NCBI GenBank assembly: GCA_022559845.1
Contig: CM040126.1
Coordinates: 227,732,641-227,796,640 of the forward strand
DNA length: 64,000 nt
Direction: 5' to 3'
Source: Amorphophallus konjac
Lineage: Eukaryota; Streptophyta; Magnoliopsida; Alismatales; Araceae
Below are positions 20,875-33,147 of this stretch, piece after piece; within the stretch, counting starts at the first letter, position 1; every line of letters starts with the position of its first letter. The notes beneath the pieces are model-generated. The model searched no databases. It was not told the origin of the DNA and was given only the letters and a program-made list of their open reading frames with translations. Position numbers and translations under genes: made by a program.

Positions 20875-22674
20875 TGTGTTGTGTGTAAGTACATGGGAAT
20901 TCGAGATATTGCATCATTCAGAGTCCTTAAGGTCCAGTATAGTCAGCAGCTAGCATCGGTTTTGCGATTGTTTATCGCTTTATTTTCACGTGTGGTCTTG
21001 TGTGTGATATCTTGGCACTGTGCAAGATGGTTTTGCTCTCGTCAGGATGTGACGGAGTGTTCTTCTTTATGTCATGGTGGTTGTCTCGGTTATGCTGTGC
21101 TTGGCAGAGTTCGTCGGCAGGCATGAATCTGCGGTGCAGTGTTCGAGATTTTTATGTGGCATTGTTCAGGTGGCTTGTGACTTCATCGTTGGTATGATGA
21201 CCGTGCACATTTTTATGTTGTTTTGGTCATCTCAACTTGAGGTTTGTTTATCCCCTGAGGTGTTTAGCTTGTGTTGAAGTGGTCGATTAGATGCCTTGAT
21301 TGAGAGAATGCTCGGGGGAACCTAGTATTTTCCTTCCTAGTGAGCTACTGTTAGTCGAGCTTGATTCTTCTCATCTTGTCTTGTGGTGTCTTTTCGAGGT
21401 AAGCCTTGGAAGTGCTGTCTCGGTGAAGCCTTTGTCCCGTGTCTACTTAAGGGTGGACAGTGTTAGTTCTGATCCTGATTTGACCTTGTTCGATGGTTGC
21501 TTGGCTTTGGCCCCAGTTTTGTGTGTTGGGGGACGTTGTGCACCGTGTTCGTCGTGCCGTGTCTGGCGGCTGTTGTGCCATGAAAATTCAGTAATCATTC
21601 CAGGACGTGAGGATAAGCTGAGATATGTGTTCTTTGTGCTGAAGCTGGTACTCTTCCTATTGTGCACTTAGGTGACTTGTGATCGGTTGTTAGTAGGATT
21701 GGTACTCGAGGCGTGTTATATTGCAATTCCGTAAATTGTGATGGTGCCGAGTGTGTGCTGAGATGCGGATGCCGAGTTATTTGTGATGCCTGTGTGCATT
21801 GTATGAGTGCGCAGCAGAAGTGTGTGGGCTGGTAACCCATGGATCAAGATCGTGAAGTTGGAAGATTCTGGCCGGTCGAGAGGTTTATTTTCCTCAATGT
21901 GACTTCGTCTTGGCTAGGTGAGCCTTGATGTTGTGAATTGTTGTGCCATTGTTCAGAGGAATTCTGGTGGTTGGCACTGGCATTTTGAGAATTGGGGAAT
22001 CTGCCAGCGATTATGTTGGTCGAGTACCGTTTGTTTCTCTGTATTTGTCTTGAATATTGTGCTCTCAGGACGTGATCGTGTCCTTGAGATGCATTTTTCG
22101 AGAGGTTGTTATGGGTCCTTGTTGGTGAGCTGATCGCAGTGTGGCTTGTATATTTTAGCCGTGTGTTCAGCTGTAATTGTGCCTTGATGTGACCCAGCTT
22201 GCAGTTATGTTCCATGGTTATGTGTTGAGAACGGAGCTGGGATTCTGCAGGTGTTCTTGTCCTAGTTGTTGTTGGTATAAGTTGTTGTGTTCAGCTTAAG
22301 AGGAATTCCCTGTGAGTCTAATTTCGCATTGTGTGGACCGAGGTCTTGTCGGTTAGTTTTGCTGTACTCTTCTATCGTGGTAGAGTTGGCATGCGACTCG
22401 AATCAGATGTAATGTCTGAGTGAAGAGTGACTTGATTTTGTTCGTGGTCCAGTGCTGTCATTGGCGTTTTATGTGCCAGCTTTCATTTTTCACCATGGCA
22501 CGGAAGCCGATGATTTGCAGTTGTCAGCTGAGAGGACTATGTTTCCTTGTTCAAACTAATGCTTATTGTGTCTGCCGAGTTCGTTTTATCGGTAGCTGTT
22601 GTCATGGCATCGGTCGTGTTTCCTCTCCCTGTGAGACGTAAGCGACGTTGCCTTATTTTGGGGGTGTCAGACTT
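20875..22674 (+). other. Non-coding interior of element C
   Basis: G/T-rich sequence with short open frames only (the longest belongs partly to the LTR end). No capsid, zinc knuckle, protease or polymerase motif was found on either strand. The interior continues at 32907-33147 after the SIRE-1 insertion and ends with GTAAGGGGGGAGGAC, a clear polypurine tract. Confidence 0.65.
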
Positions 22675-22679
22675 GTGTT

Positions 22680-24383
22680 TGATAAGTGCAAAAGTAGGAA
22701 GAAACGTAGATCCAGAGGGGGGTGAATGGATCTTCCTAAATCATTTCGCCTAATATAAAAATGGGGTAAACTAACGATTGCTTGTTTCGTGGACAAATCT
22801 ACAAACACTAGAGATGCACGCCTATTCAACTATTTGAAAACATACCAACGGAAGCTATCTAGGCAATTATGAACAATCAATCTCACACAAGAAAATATTC
22901 AACCACATGGCACAAGATATTTTAGGTGGTTCGGTCAGCTGACCACCCCATACTCCAACCAGAGTATGGCTCCCTACTGACTCACAGCTTGAAAGACCGC
23001 TGGGCCTCACAGCTTGCCTACAACCGCTGAGCAACACAGCTTGCTGTCCAGAGGAACCAATCCTCTGCAACGCTGACAACAGCTTGACCCGCTGGGCTTT
23101 ACAGCTTAGCCGACGAGAGGAGACCTCCTCTGCAACTGCTGACGAACAGCTTGAACGAGTATCAAGGAAGAAGAAACGAAAAGAACAAAACACAGCAAAC
23201 AGAGGACTGTCAATAAATCCAAAACAAAAAATGCTCGCGTAGGAGCCAAGTGTCTCGGATCTGATCCAAAGAACACTATATAAAACTCGATCTTCAATGT
23301 GCTGCACTTTCTTCCCTTCAAAACTATCTCTCTCTTTCTATCCCCTTTCTGTCTCCTTTCTTTCCAGGTGCTCGAACACCCCCTTTTCTCTCTGATTCTT
23401 CTTCTGTATCGTGTTCCCTCCTTGTTACTTCTTCTCCACTCTTTCCCTTTTTATGGGCATCAGATGAAGGGCGTGTCCTTTCCACGATCCCCCCAACATG
23501 CCTTGGGCCATGTGGCAGCATCCTAGCTCAGTGCTTTCCATGTGTCTCGATCCTGGCACCTCCTCCAATCTTGGATCACGTGCCACTTTTAGAAGTTACG
23601 ATCACTTGGCCTCAATTCTCTGGAGAGAGAATCTCTGTCAGGAGAACAGTAGTCATTAGGTCAAACATATTATAAGCAGAGTTATGCATGCACGGGCTCG
23701 TATATGAATAAGACCATATGCACTGACTTGATACATATGTTGGGCAAGTCACTCACACAGACCATCGGTGTACATAATGAGGTATGCACCGACTCACTAT
23801 GGTTATAGTGCAAAGAAATGCACAGACTACGTGTGGGTGTAACCTGCAAGAGTGCACATGTGTGCCAAACCCCACGATGCATAGACCTTTCGATATGTAC
23901 AAATGAGAACGCGCACTAACTTCAGTAATGAAATGCACCGATGTTGGAATGTAGACCAAGCAAAGGCTTGCACCGATCTTCTATGTACGCCGACTTAGAA
24001 ATGGCTTAGGCCAAGGATTGCACCAACTATTGAATGCACTGACTTATAAAATGTCTAGAACAGAGGATGCACTGAGATGGCGAATAAGAATGCACAGACA
24101 CTAAATAACGAAACTAAACGGTGCGTGCTGGACAAGAATTGCACGGACTTAAAAATTGCACTGACCCCGAGAGGTGAGATGCAAAGGCAAGATATGCACT
24201 GGATTCTTCAACCTATGCATGGACTATATGCCACAAACGCAAGGTACACAGACCTTGTATGCTGAATGACTTAACTATGCATAGACATACATTTTATATG
24301 AAATGATCAAGTGCAGACAAATTTATGCAATACAGTCTTCACATGACTCATAGATTGTCATCATTAAAAGCAGGGTTCCAACA
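22680..24383 (-). repeat. 3' LTR of SIRE-1
   Basis: 1704 bp, repeat of 31194-32901. Contains the conserved 27-bp block (22910-22936), hairpins (22931-23165), a T/C-rich tract (23300-23460) and an array of TGCACNGACT words (23690-24330). Confidence 0.9.
23690..24330. repeat. Degenerate TGCACNGACT word array in SIRE-1 U3
   Basis: At least fifteen variants of TGCAC(T/C/A/G)GACT recur at irregular 20-50-bp spacing, e.g. TGCACTGACTTG, TGCACCGACTCA, TGCACAGACTAC, TGCACGGACTT and TGCACCGATCTTC. The same series is in the 5' LTR (about 32205-32850). It lies upstream of the putative promoter in element orientation, so it may be a U3 enhancer array. Confidence 0.7.
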
Positions 24384-24397
24384 ATCTCCCCCTTTTT
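24384..24397 (-). other. Polypurine tract of SIRE-1
   Basis: The minus strand reads CAAAAAGGGGGAGAT immediately before the LTR start TGTTGG. Further AGGGGGAG motifs on the same strand are at 24851-24860, 24913-24921, 28462-28470 and 28855-28864. Confidence 0.85.
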
Positions 24398-24720
24398 GAG
24401 ATGACAACTATAATTCATGTATGACTGAAACCTACAGAGAATTTATTTCTTGACATGTATGGCAAAGATAACATTCAACATAAAACATGCATCCAACGCA
24501 AATATGCACTATGTAGAAGTTACATTTCTGTGTACAGTAAGAGAATACAGACTAGTGTCTGAGTGAACTATCTCATTCAACAGAACTATCTCATTCAGCA
24601 TTAAAACTGTGAATCAGTGAAAGCTTTACACGAGAAACCTGAAAAACTGTCAAACTGTACTGTAAGCTTTCATATATGTTTAAAATAGTGACCAAAAAAA
24701 AATCATCAGTGTAGAACCAT

Positions 24721-24858
24721 AAACTGTCCATCAGTGGAACGTTCATACAGCCAATATCCTATCCAAAAACTGTCCATCAGTGGGACGTTCATACAGCCAA
24801 TATCCTATCCAAAAATTATCCATCAGTGGGATGTTCATACAGCCAATATCCTCTCCCC
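24721..24858. repeat. 46-bp tandem repeat, three copies, ending at a PPT-like motif
   Basis: Units begin at 24723, 24769 and 24815 (ACTGTCCATCAGTGG ... CAGCCAATATCCTATCC). They carry a few substitutions and end in CTCTCCCCCT. The repeat lies between the env-position ORF and the LTR. Confidence 0.85.
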
Positions 24859-24897
24859 CTTTGTCATTATCAAAAAAAAATGGGGAAACCTTGGGAA

Positions 24898-27390
24898 TCA
24901 TTGACCACTGTAACTCCCCCTGTCTCTAGGAAGAGGTGCACTACTGGAACCAGGGATAGAACATCTGGGCTGAAGATTTCTCAAGGAGTCTAACAGCTCA
25001 TTTAATTTTCGATGCATTGTATCCCCAAGTTTGTCCACTAGAGAAGTGGTAGAATCTTGCTTTGAAGGAGTTTGTTTAATGGCCTTTGAGAGGGTCTCCA
25101 ATTCAGACTGAACATCTCGAAATTTGTTGAGGACTCCAGGCTGACAGGCTGCAATATTGTTCAATGTATTCTTTATCAACTCAAATTCAATCTTCAGATC
25201 AAAAGTGTGGTTCAGAATTTGAGCAAGCTTGGTGAAAGTAGACAGTTGTGAATCTTGAATTTTGCTTACCATGTCACCAACTCTAGTACTGATTCCCATA
25301 AGAGATTCCAAGATCTCTCGGACTGCTATATCAGTTTTGTGTTTGGCAGTCAAAAACTCAATCCCTTGGGTCTTGACAACTCTTTCCAAATGTTGCATGC
25401 GGGAATCTACTATGTCAAGTTGAATGGTATTGAGCAGAAACTATTTATTCATCAATTCATTCTGATTCAGCACTATCTCAGTCAGATTTGACAGCATCTG
25501 GGCAATATCAGGCTCAGTACTAGGTCTAGGTGATCTAAATGTGGATGCACTAGACTCCGGAAGTTCAGTGTAGTATGCATGCTGATGTTCAGGAGGTGGA
25601 GTAGGTGGCATACCAAGACTAACTATCCCCCCGAAATGTGGACCATATTCAGGAGCTTGAGCAAATGATATTCTTGGATACCTCCTGTAATGAGGGCCAG
25701 GACCCAAAACAAATTCTTGTAAGTCTTCCTCAGCTACTCCTTGAGCTGATGTCTGAGCTTCCTCATGTGAAGCTCCTTGTGGAGCTTCTTCTTCTCTTGG
25801 TTGTTCACCCTCCTATTCATTGACAACTGACTCAGCAATTTCTTCATAAATTTTATCAGTCTCTTCTGTCAAAATCTGTGTAACCATCCTAGACAACAAT
25901 TCTTCATCAGCTTCAATTTCTTCTTCTCTTTCCTATTCTACACCTTGTGAATCACCCTCTTGTTCTGCGGCTTCACTTGTTTGATCTTCCTCTTGTTCTT
26001 GCTGAACAATTTGTTGTTCCTGCTCAGATTGTACTCCAAACCTATCAAATAGCTCACTGATATTTTGATCCAGCTGTTGTACAATTTGAGCATCAGTTAA
26101 GTCCAATTCATGGATTTCTTGTTCAAGCTGCAGATCCTTGAGATTTTTCTCAACAGGTTTATCAGCAGATTCTTGGTCTTTTTCAGCTATCAAAGGAAGA
26201 GTTTCTTCATGAGGAGTTTGAGGAGGCTGTTCTGACACTGTTTCCACTTGAACTTTCCTCTTTTTCTTCAAGGGAGCATGCTTTTCTGATTTGTCCTTTC
26301 TTTGAATTTCATGAGAAGAGCTCTCTGACTCAATATCTTTCAGCTTCAAGTACTTATCAATAAAATCCATGTTATACACATTAAACTTTGGAATTTCTTT
26401 TGAAGGCTCATTTTCTAAAGATAAATTTGCCTTCTTAAATATGGCAGTTAAATGAGCTACATAAGGCAAATGTCTTCTGGACTCTTTACAAGTTCTCATA
26501 ATCTGAATTATTGTTTCAGGCAAACAAACTCTGATTCTCTTCAGCAGACAGTATAAAACAAATCTCTGAGTGTTGGTCAGTCTTCCTCTCCCTCCAACTT
26601 GTGGAGTGATCATAGCAGTAAGAATGTGATGTAGCAGTCTCTTGAGAGGAGAGAAACTGTTTGCGTTGAACTGACCCAATTTCAACTGATTCTTGTCTTG
26701 GGGATTTCTAGGCTCATCTGTGATGAGTGAGTATGCATCATGAAGATCATATGCAAACTTCCTTTTAGTTTCTCCTTCTTCTGGTATTCTAAACACTTTA
26801 TGTAGAGAATGCTTAGAGACTTCAATCCTAGACCCCTTGACTATAGAAAATAGTTTTGCCTGACTCACATCATACTTCAGATTCTGATAGAACTCAGCTA
26901 CGAGTCTCGGATAATATACTCTGTGCTTACCCAAAAATTTTATCCATTTCTGAACTCTAAAAATTTCAATCAACTCAGGAAACTTTCCAATCATTTTCTG
27001 ATCATGAAAATCTATGTACCGAGGGAAAACTATCTTATCAGCTTCCAGTGCTATTTCTACATGTCTTGATGCTTCAGCTGAGATATCTTCTCCTTCGAGT
27101 ACCTTCCTCTTACTTCTACCCGTTACTGACTTCAGCTTCTTGACTTTTGGTAGCGGCACATCAACCTTGGCTGACCCACGGTCTTCTAGCGAGTGTACTT
27201 CTAACTCCTTTTTCTTCCCTTTGACAGACTCCTTCTGAGCCGATTCAGAAGGTACTTCTTCTACATGTAACTCCTTTGATCTTCGCTTGTAGCATTTGGT
27301 TGCATCGGTCTCCATGACTTGATGAGACATGAGATGTCGCTCTTCCGTGACTTTCTTCTTCCCCTCACTTGTGTTAGATGGAGAGGACAT
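24898..27390 (-). pseudogene. ORF in the env position of SIRE-1, plant-transposon-protein-like
   Basis: A single frame of 831 codons from the ATG at 27388-27390 to TGA at 24898, interrupted by three TAG stops (25933, 25813, 25441). Residues 1-110 are Lys/Glu/Ser-rich. Residues about 120-330 (PRYIDFHD, YPRLVAEFYQNLKY, SPLKRLLHHILTAMI, RFVLYCLLKRIRVCLPETI) resemble the domain known as 'putative plant transposon protein', recurrent in ORFs of plant retrotransposons. An acidic/Gln-rich coil follows, then a helical C-terminus (about 665-800). No signal peptide or membrane segment is seen, so an envelope role is not supported despite the env position. Function is unknown; the domain assignment is from pattern recognition only. 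Confidence 0.6.
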
Positions 27391-29200
27391 AGTGGAAGCA
27401 ATAAGAAGAGAAAAACGAGACGGAGAGAGAGAATGGACGTGATGAGAAGAGGGAAGGCTAGAGAGGCGGACTTGCTAGAGGAACTCGAGAGAAGAAGACG
27501 AGAGAGCGGGAGACCGTTTCGACTTCATAGGAGACGGTATGATGGGTAAGGCAAGTAGGGTTACGTATATACTAGAGACACTGCCAGCTTTACCAATTTT
27601 CAACAATTAATACCCAAACTACCCCTTACTTAAAATAAAATGCCTTTCTACGCAGAAATGCGATTTCCGGCGTATGAGATTATATCTTAGAATTTTATTC
27701 TCCACAAGTTATCCCTGATAACCAATGGTAATGAAATAGCTTAATCAAGGAAATAACCCAGTGAAGACGATCATTAATCTTACTAGCTCCCTTTTATTGG
27801 CCAATAACTGATTGAAAGATCCAAATTTTTATATTGACATTAAGCTAGTCTAAATTTTCTGAAGAAACCAAATGGTCAACCATGTTTTAATTGAACTTTT
27901 GCCAAGAGAAATTTTTATAGAACATTTCAGTATAACTGCCCCTTTTTACTCAAGGAAACATGTTGATCAAACACCAGAGTCCCTGGTTACTCAGTACAGT
28001 TTACCTTTATGTTTTACAATAATTTTTGAACAGAGATAGCATTCATTATCATGACTTGACCTCTGAATTTCTATGAAACAGATGATCAGTTTCTCAAATA
28101 ATATGTCATTGCTCTGCCACACTCAATTTTTATTTAATGGCGTATTCCCAAGTCTTTTGTCAGAATTTTTTTTTCTTTAGACATAACATAAGGACCATAT
28201 AAACCTTGGATTTTCTATCAGATTGGTTTATTACTAAGGACTTTCAGATTATTGATGCCCTACTAAGCAATTTCCAATTTGGGCTATTTTAAGACCATTG
28301 AGGTATCTTCCAGGGTTAATTGTGAGAGCTTTTCAGATAAGATTTAATATTCATACACCAAAAATCACATCTTAGATTAGATCAGCAATTTCGTTCTTAG
28401 TTCAGGGTGATCTTAGTAGTTAATTATTGAAAATGAGTAAAGGTGATAGTATTCAGATAGTACTCCCCCTGACTTGCACATACTATGAGTTTCTTTGACA
28501 ACAATTGTGAATAAGGGAAGGAGACAAGGAGCAAGGTGATGTAGATGAAGACCATTCATGAGCAGGGTTAAGACTAACGACAAGATAGCACAAATCCAAA
28601 AATACAGCCTGAATGACCATCATCATACAACCACCCATCTCTGTAAACCATCAAACATTCAGCCTTCTGGAGATTCAGTGTATCCAAAATCCAAATCACA
28701 ATCAACTGACCTCTAATATTAGACCAGATTCAAGCTGACTCCAAAGTCAATATCACAAGAGCAGAACCTTGCAAATCATCAGACACAAAAAAACTAACTA
28801 CCCAAGCAGTAATGAAACACTGACCAAAACGTGTATTCTATCTTTGAATGGCACAGCTCCCCCTCAACATGTGTCGAGATGTCAAACAACCACTATCTAA
28901 TTCTCTTAAAGCACATAGATATGTATCAACATTGTATGCATCCTACTTATTAGCATGAAGAACTAACAAAAAAAGATCTCGCTGGGAGTATGCATGGATT
29001 TCATTCTCAATATGTATTACTCTTAAGAGAATATCATCAATCATCAGATTTGTTCCAATCAATCATGCAACATACCACAGAGATTATTATTCAGACAAAA
29101 CTAACAAACCTGAAAGGTGGAATTTGACTGACCTTAGTGCCCTGAATTTATTGAGTCCCATTTTTATTTTATCTTCAGGAGCACACCTACAACCAAAGTG
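27391..29200 (-). other. SIRE-1 interval where pol should be
   Basis: About 1.8 kb of A/T-rich sequence with no reading frame carrying protease (DTG/DSG), integrase (HHCC, DDE), reverse transcriptase (YVDD) or RNase H motifs on either strand. Two AGGGGGAG purine motifs lie at 28462 and 28855 (minus strand). Confidence 0.6.
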
Positions 29201-31063
29201 TTATTTGAACAATCTTGGACCCCAAGGATTCTTGGGTCCAAGTGGATGAGTAGCACCCCACATTGATGCTCTCCAGTTATTCCAGGAACAATTAAAATCA
29301 ATGTGACCTAATCTGCCACACTTATTGCATATGGGAGGTTTATGCATGAATACAGGATTCTGAACTCTCCTATATGCAACATGGTTCGTATGAGTAGGAT
29401 AGATTTTTCTATCCTTTAAAAACCAGCATTCAAATTTAACATGCCCAAATCTTCCACAGTTAAAGCAATTAACACTCTAATTTTGAAATTTCTTCACATG
29501 CTTCTTTGCATAATCATTTATGTAGTTTTGATCTTCCTGTTTCTTTAAATAACAGTTATGCATGTAATGACCCTTTTTGCCACAATAGTAACATGCATTG
29601 GAGATATTTCTATCAGGCATTTTCACAGACTAATTTCGAACTGTGTTGGTATGCTTACATGCATCTAACTCATCATTTTTCAAAAATATGCAGTCATCCA
29701 TAACATGTCCTTTCCTACCATAGTAGTGACATGAAACATTTCTTTTATTGTGAGCATGCACTGTTGTAATAGTTTTGTTATTAGCATGTGCATGTGAGTG
29801 TGTGTGACTATCATTAACAACTTGCATGGAAGAGTCAAAAGCAGATTTGGACTTATTTGAAATAACCATCTTTTTCTGTTTTTGAATCTTTTTTAGATTT
29901 TTTGTTGGATTTTCTATTTTCTGGGCCGTGAATTGGAAGACAGATGAGCTGGATGGCTTTTCTTGTTCTGAACTTTTTACAAAAATAGTGAAGTTCTTTT
30001 TCATATCAATCTTATTATTAACTGGATTAAAACCCAGGGCTTCTTTCTGGAAATTCACATTTGACCCAAGCAGTTTATTCAAGTTATCTTTACCCTTAAC
30101 AAACCTTGAAAGTGAATTTTTTAGATCTTCAATTTCAGCTTGCAAAGTGGCAACATCATGTTCACAAGAGATAACTTGTTGATGCAGACAGTCATTGAGA
30201 TTTTTTAAAGATTCATTTTCTTGTCGTAGCTTTATTTCATTGTTTATTTCTTTTTCCTCGAAAATAGATTTTCCTTTTTCGTAAGCCAGCCATCTTTCAG
30301 AAAGAACTGTATTAAGGACCATCAGTTTTTTATTCTGTTCCTTCAATTTACTGTTCTCTTCAATCAATTTATCTTGATATTCATCAGTTTCCTTTTTCTG
30401 TTTAACCAATGACTCATTTTCTTCTTTCAAGGATCTAATTAAATTCTTCTGCATATCGTCATCCGAATCAAGGTCTTCAATTAATTCCTTTAAGAATGCA
30501 CATTCATTACATGAATTTTCATCTCTAGCAAGTTCGTTTCTTAAATTCTCATTTTCAGATTTCAAACTTTCTTTCTTAGCTTTTAAACGTGTAACTTCAT
30601 GAATCATTTCTCTTCTCAACTTTTTCTTTTCTGATTTGACTCTATCATATTTATTCAGAAAATACTCATTCATGGAAACTAAATCATCATAGCTAAAATC
30701 CTCAGCTTCAGAATTTACCTGGGAGGATGAGTCCTCGGACTGATCTCTGACCATCAGGCACATTTACTCATCTCCAACGGATCTTCTCAAGATTCTGTTG
30801 ATGATAGCCGCTCCACTCCTGCATTCATTGACATATGGAACATAGTTAGAGTCTATTGCCCTTTTGGTTAGATCTAGGGCCTTTTTATTTTCATCAAATT
30901 TCTATCTATCTGAAGATTCCCATTGGGATTTGTCCTCTGGAACTTCATATGGACTAAGTGCTATAAGAACCCAAAGATCTGAATCCACATGCATCACATA
31001 GTCTCTAAAGGAGCCATACCAGCCATAAAAATTAGAACCAGTGTATGCCGGAATTTCAGCCAT
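29201..31063 (-). pseudogene. gag of SIRE-1 with multiple zinc knuckles
   Basis: 620 codons from the ATG at 31061-31063 to TAA at 29201, with in-frame stops at 30902 (TAG), 30764 (TAA), 29630 (TAG) and 29477 (TAG). The N-terminus (NFYGWYGSFRDYVMHVDSDLW) matches the copia capsid start, also seen in SIRE-2. The middle is a long Glu/Lys/Leu/Asn coiled coil (about residues 115-330). Four CCHC knuckles follow: CHYYGRKGHVMDDC (second Cys changed to Tyr), CYYCGKKGHYMHNC, CFNCGRFGHVKFEC and CNKCGRLGHIDFNC. The end GPKNPWGP resembles the SIRE gag-protease junction. It would form particles and bind RNA; as found here it is broken by stops. Confidence 0.85.
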
Positions 31064-31176
31064 GAAGTCACTATAAATCAGATCAGAAGCAATGCTAAGA
31101 GTCGGATCAAACTAGAACGCACCAAAACCAAATAGAGGAACGGATCTGTAGGTCGTTGGACCCTCTATGCAGAAAA

Positions 31177-31192
31177 CCCGCTCTGATACCAA
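31177..31192 (-). other. Primer-binding site of SIRE-1 (tRNA-iMet)
   Basis: The minus strand reads TTGGTATCAGAGCGGG directly after the 5' LTR. It is the same 16 bases as the primer site of SIRE-2 at 62203. Confidence 0.9.
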
Positions 31193-31193
31193 T

Positions 31194-32901
31194 TTATGAG
31201 TGCGAAAGTAGGAAGAAACGTAGATCCAGAGGGGGGTGAATGGATCTTCCTAAAACATTTCACCCAATACAAAAATGTAAACTAACGATTGCTTGTTTTG
31301 TGGAAAAATCTACAAACACTAGAGATGCATGCCTATTCAACTATTTGAAAACATACCAACGGAAGCTATCTAGGCAATTATGAACAATCAATCTCACACG
31401 AGAAAACATTCAACTGCACGGCACAAGATATTTTAGGTGGTTCGGTCAGCTGACCTACATCCACCCCATACTCCAACCAGAGTATGGCTCTCTGCTGACT
31501 CACAACTTGAAAGACCGCTGCGCATCACAGCTTGCCTACAACCGCTGAGCAACACAGCTTGCTGTCCAGAGGAACCAATCCTCTGCAACGATGACAAACA
31601 ACTTGATCGCTGGGCTTTACAGCTTAGCCGACCAGAGGAGACCTCCTCTGCAATCGCTGAAGAATAGCTTGAACGAGTATCAAGGAAGAAGAAACGAAAA
31701 GAACAAAACACAGCAAACAGAGGACTGTCAATAAATCCAAAACAAAAAATGCTCGCAAAGGAGCCAAGTGTCTCGGATCTGATCCAGAGAAAACTATATA
31801 AAACCTGATCTTCAATGTGCTACACTTTCTTCCCTTCAAAACTATCTCTCTCTTTCTATTCCCTTTCTGTCTCCTTTCTTTCCAGGTGCTCGAACACCCC
31901 TTTTTCTCTCTGATTCTTCTTCTGTATCGTGTTCCCTCCTTGTTACTTCTTCTCCACTCTTTCCCTTTTTATGGGCATCAGATGAAGGGCATGTGCTTTC
32001 CACGATCCCCCCAAAATGCCTTGGGCCATGTGGCAGCATCCTAGCTCAGTGCTTTCCATGTGTCTCTATCCTGGCACCTCCTCTAATCTTGGATCACGTG
32101 CCACTTTTAGAAGTTACGATCACTTGGCCTCAGTTCTCTGGAGAGAGAATCTCTGTCAGGAGAACAGTAGTCGTTAGGACAAACATATTATAAGCAGAGC
32201 TATGCATGCACGAGCTCATATATGAATAAGACCATATGCACCGACTTGATACATATGTTGGGCAAGTCACTCACACAGACCATCGGTGTACATAATGAGG
32301 TATGCACCGACTCACTATGGTTATAGTGCAAAGAAATGCACAGACTACGTGTGGGTGTAACCTGCAAGAGTGCACATGTGTGCCAAACCCCACGATGCAT
32401 AGACCTTTCGATATGTACAAATGAGAACGCGCACTAACTTCAGTAATTAAATGCACCGATGTTGGAATGTAGACCAAGCAAAGGCTTGCACCGATCTTCT
32501 ATGTACGCCGACTTAGAAATGGCTTAGGCCAAGGATTGCACCAACTATTGAATGCACTGACTTATAAAATGTCTAGAACAGAGGATGCATTGAGATGGCG
32601 AAGAAGAATGCACAGACACTAAATAATGAAACTAAACAGTGCGTGCTGGACAAGAATTGCACGGACTTAAAAATTGCACTGACCCCGAGAGGTGAGATGC
32701 AAAGGCAAGATATGCACTGACTTATTCAACCTATGCATGGACTATATGCCACAAACGCAAGGTACACAGACCTTGTATGCTGAATGACTCAACTGTGCAC
32801 GGACATACATTTTATATGAAATGATCAAGTGCATACAAATTTATGCAATCTAGCCTTCACATGACTCATAGATTGTCATCATTAAAACCAGGGTTCCAAC
32901 A
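31194..32901 (-). repeat. 5' LTR of SIRE-1
   Basis: 1708 bp. On the minus strand it starts TGTTGGAACCC at 32901 and ends GCACTCATAA at 31194, where the other LTR has GCACTTATCA. Contains the TGCACNGACT array, a TATATAG promoter candidate, hairpins (31444-31680) and the conserved block (31421-31447). Confidence 0.9.
31794..31800 (-). promoter_or_regulatory. Putative TATA box of SIRE-1
   Basis: TATATAG on the minus strand, upstream of the hairpin leader and downstream of the U3 word array, the same order as in SIRE-2. Present also in the 3' LTR. The motif is short, so support is mainly positional. Confidence 0.35.
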
Positions 32902-33134
32902 GTGTTCACTTGTGTGCCATGCTCATTTTTTGGATCAGTGTGTCTTGAGATCCAGAGCTTGTGCCTGTGATGATGGTCTGGCAGCGTCTCTCTGCATTAT
33001 GTTTTTTGAGAATTGTGTTATCGTGTTTTGTGTTTTACAGTTTGGCTGATGCTTAGAGAGAGTGGCCAGTGTTTAGGTTTGTTCTTCCCTTGTTCATTTA
33101 TTAGCTCCTTAAATTTTGAGGATGAAATTCTTGT

Positions 33135-33146
33135 AAGGGGGGAGGA
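33135..33146 (+). other. Polypurine tract of element C
   Basis: AAGGGGGGAGGA, one base before the 3' LTR start TGTAATATC at 33148. Confidence 0.9.
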
Positions 33147-33147
33147 C

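Larger units (their letters stand above)
22675..32906 (-). mobile_element. SIRE-1: SIRE/Maximus-type copia element lacking pol, TSD GTGTT
   Basis: Direct LTRs at 22680-24383 and 31194-32901, flanked by GTGTT at 22675-22679 and 32902-32906. The minus-strand LTR starts TGTTGGAACCC and the purine tract reads AAAAAGGGGGAGAT, which is characteristic of SIRE/Maximus elements. Reading minus: 5' LTR, primer site, gag (31063-29201), about 1.8 kb without coding content, a long ORF in the env position (27390-24898), tract, 3' LTR. Protease, integrase, reverse transcriptase and RNase H are absent. It lies inside element C. Confidence 0.9.

Noticed and set aside
24898..27390. Calling the SIRE-1 downstream ORF an envelope protein
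   Set aside because: No signal peptide, transmembrane segment or fusion-like region is visible; only its position matches env.
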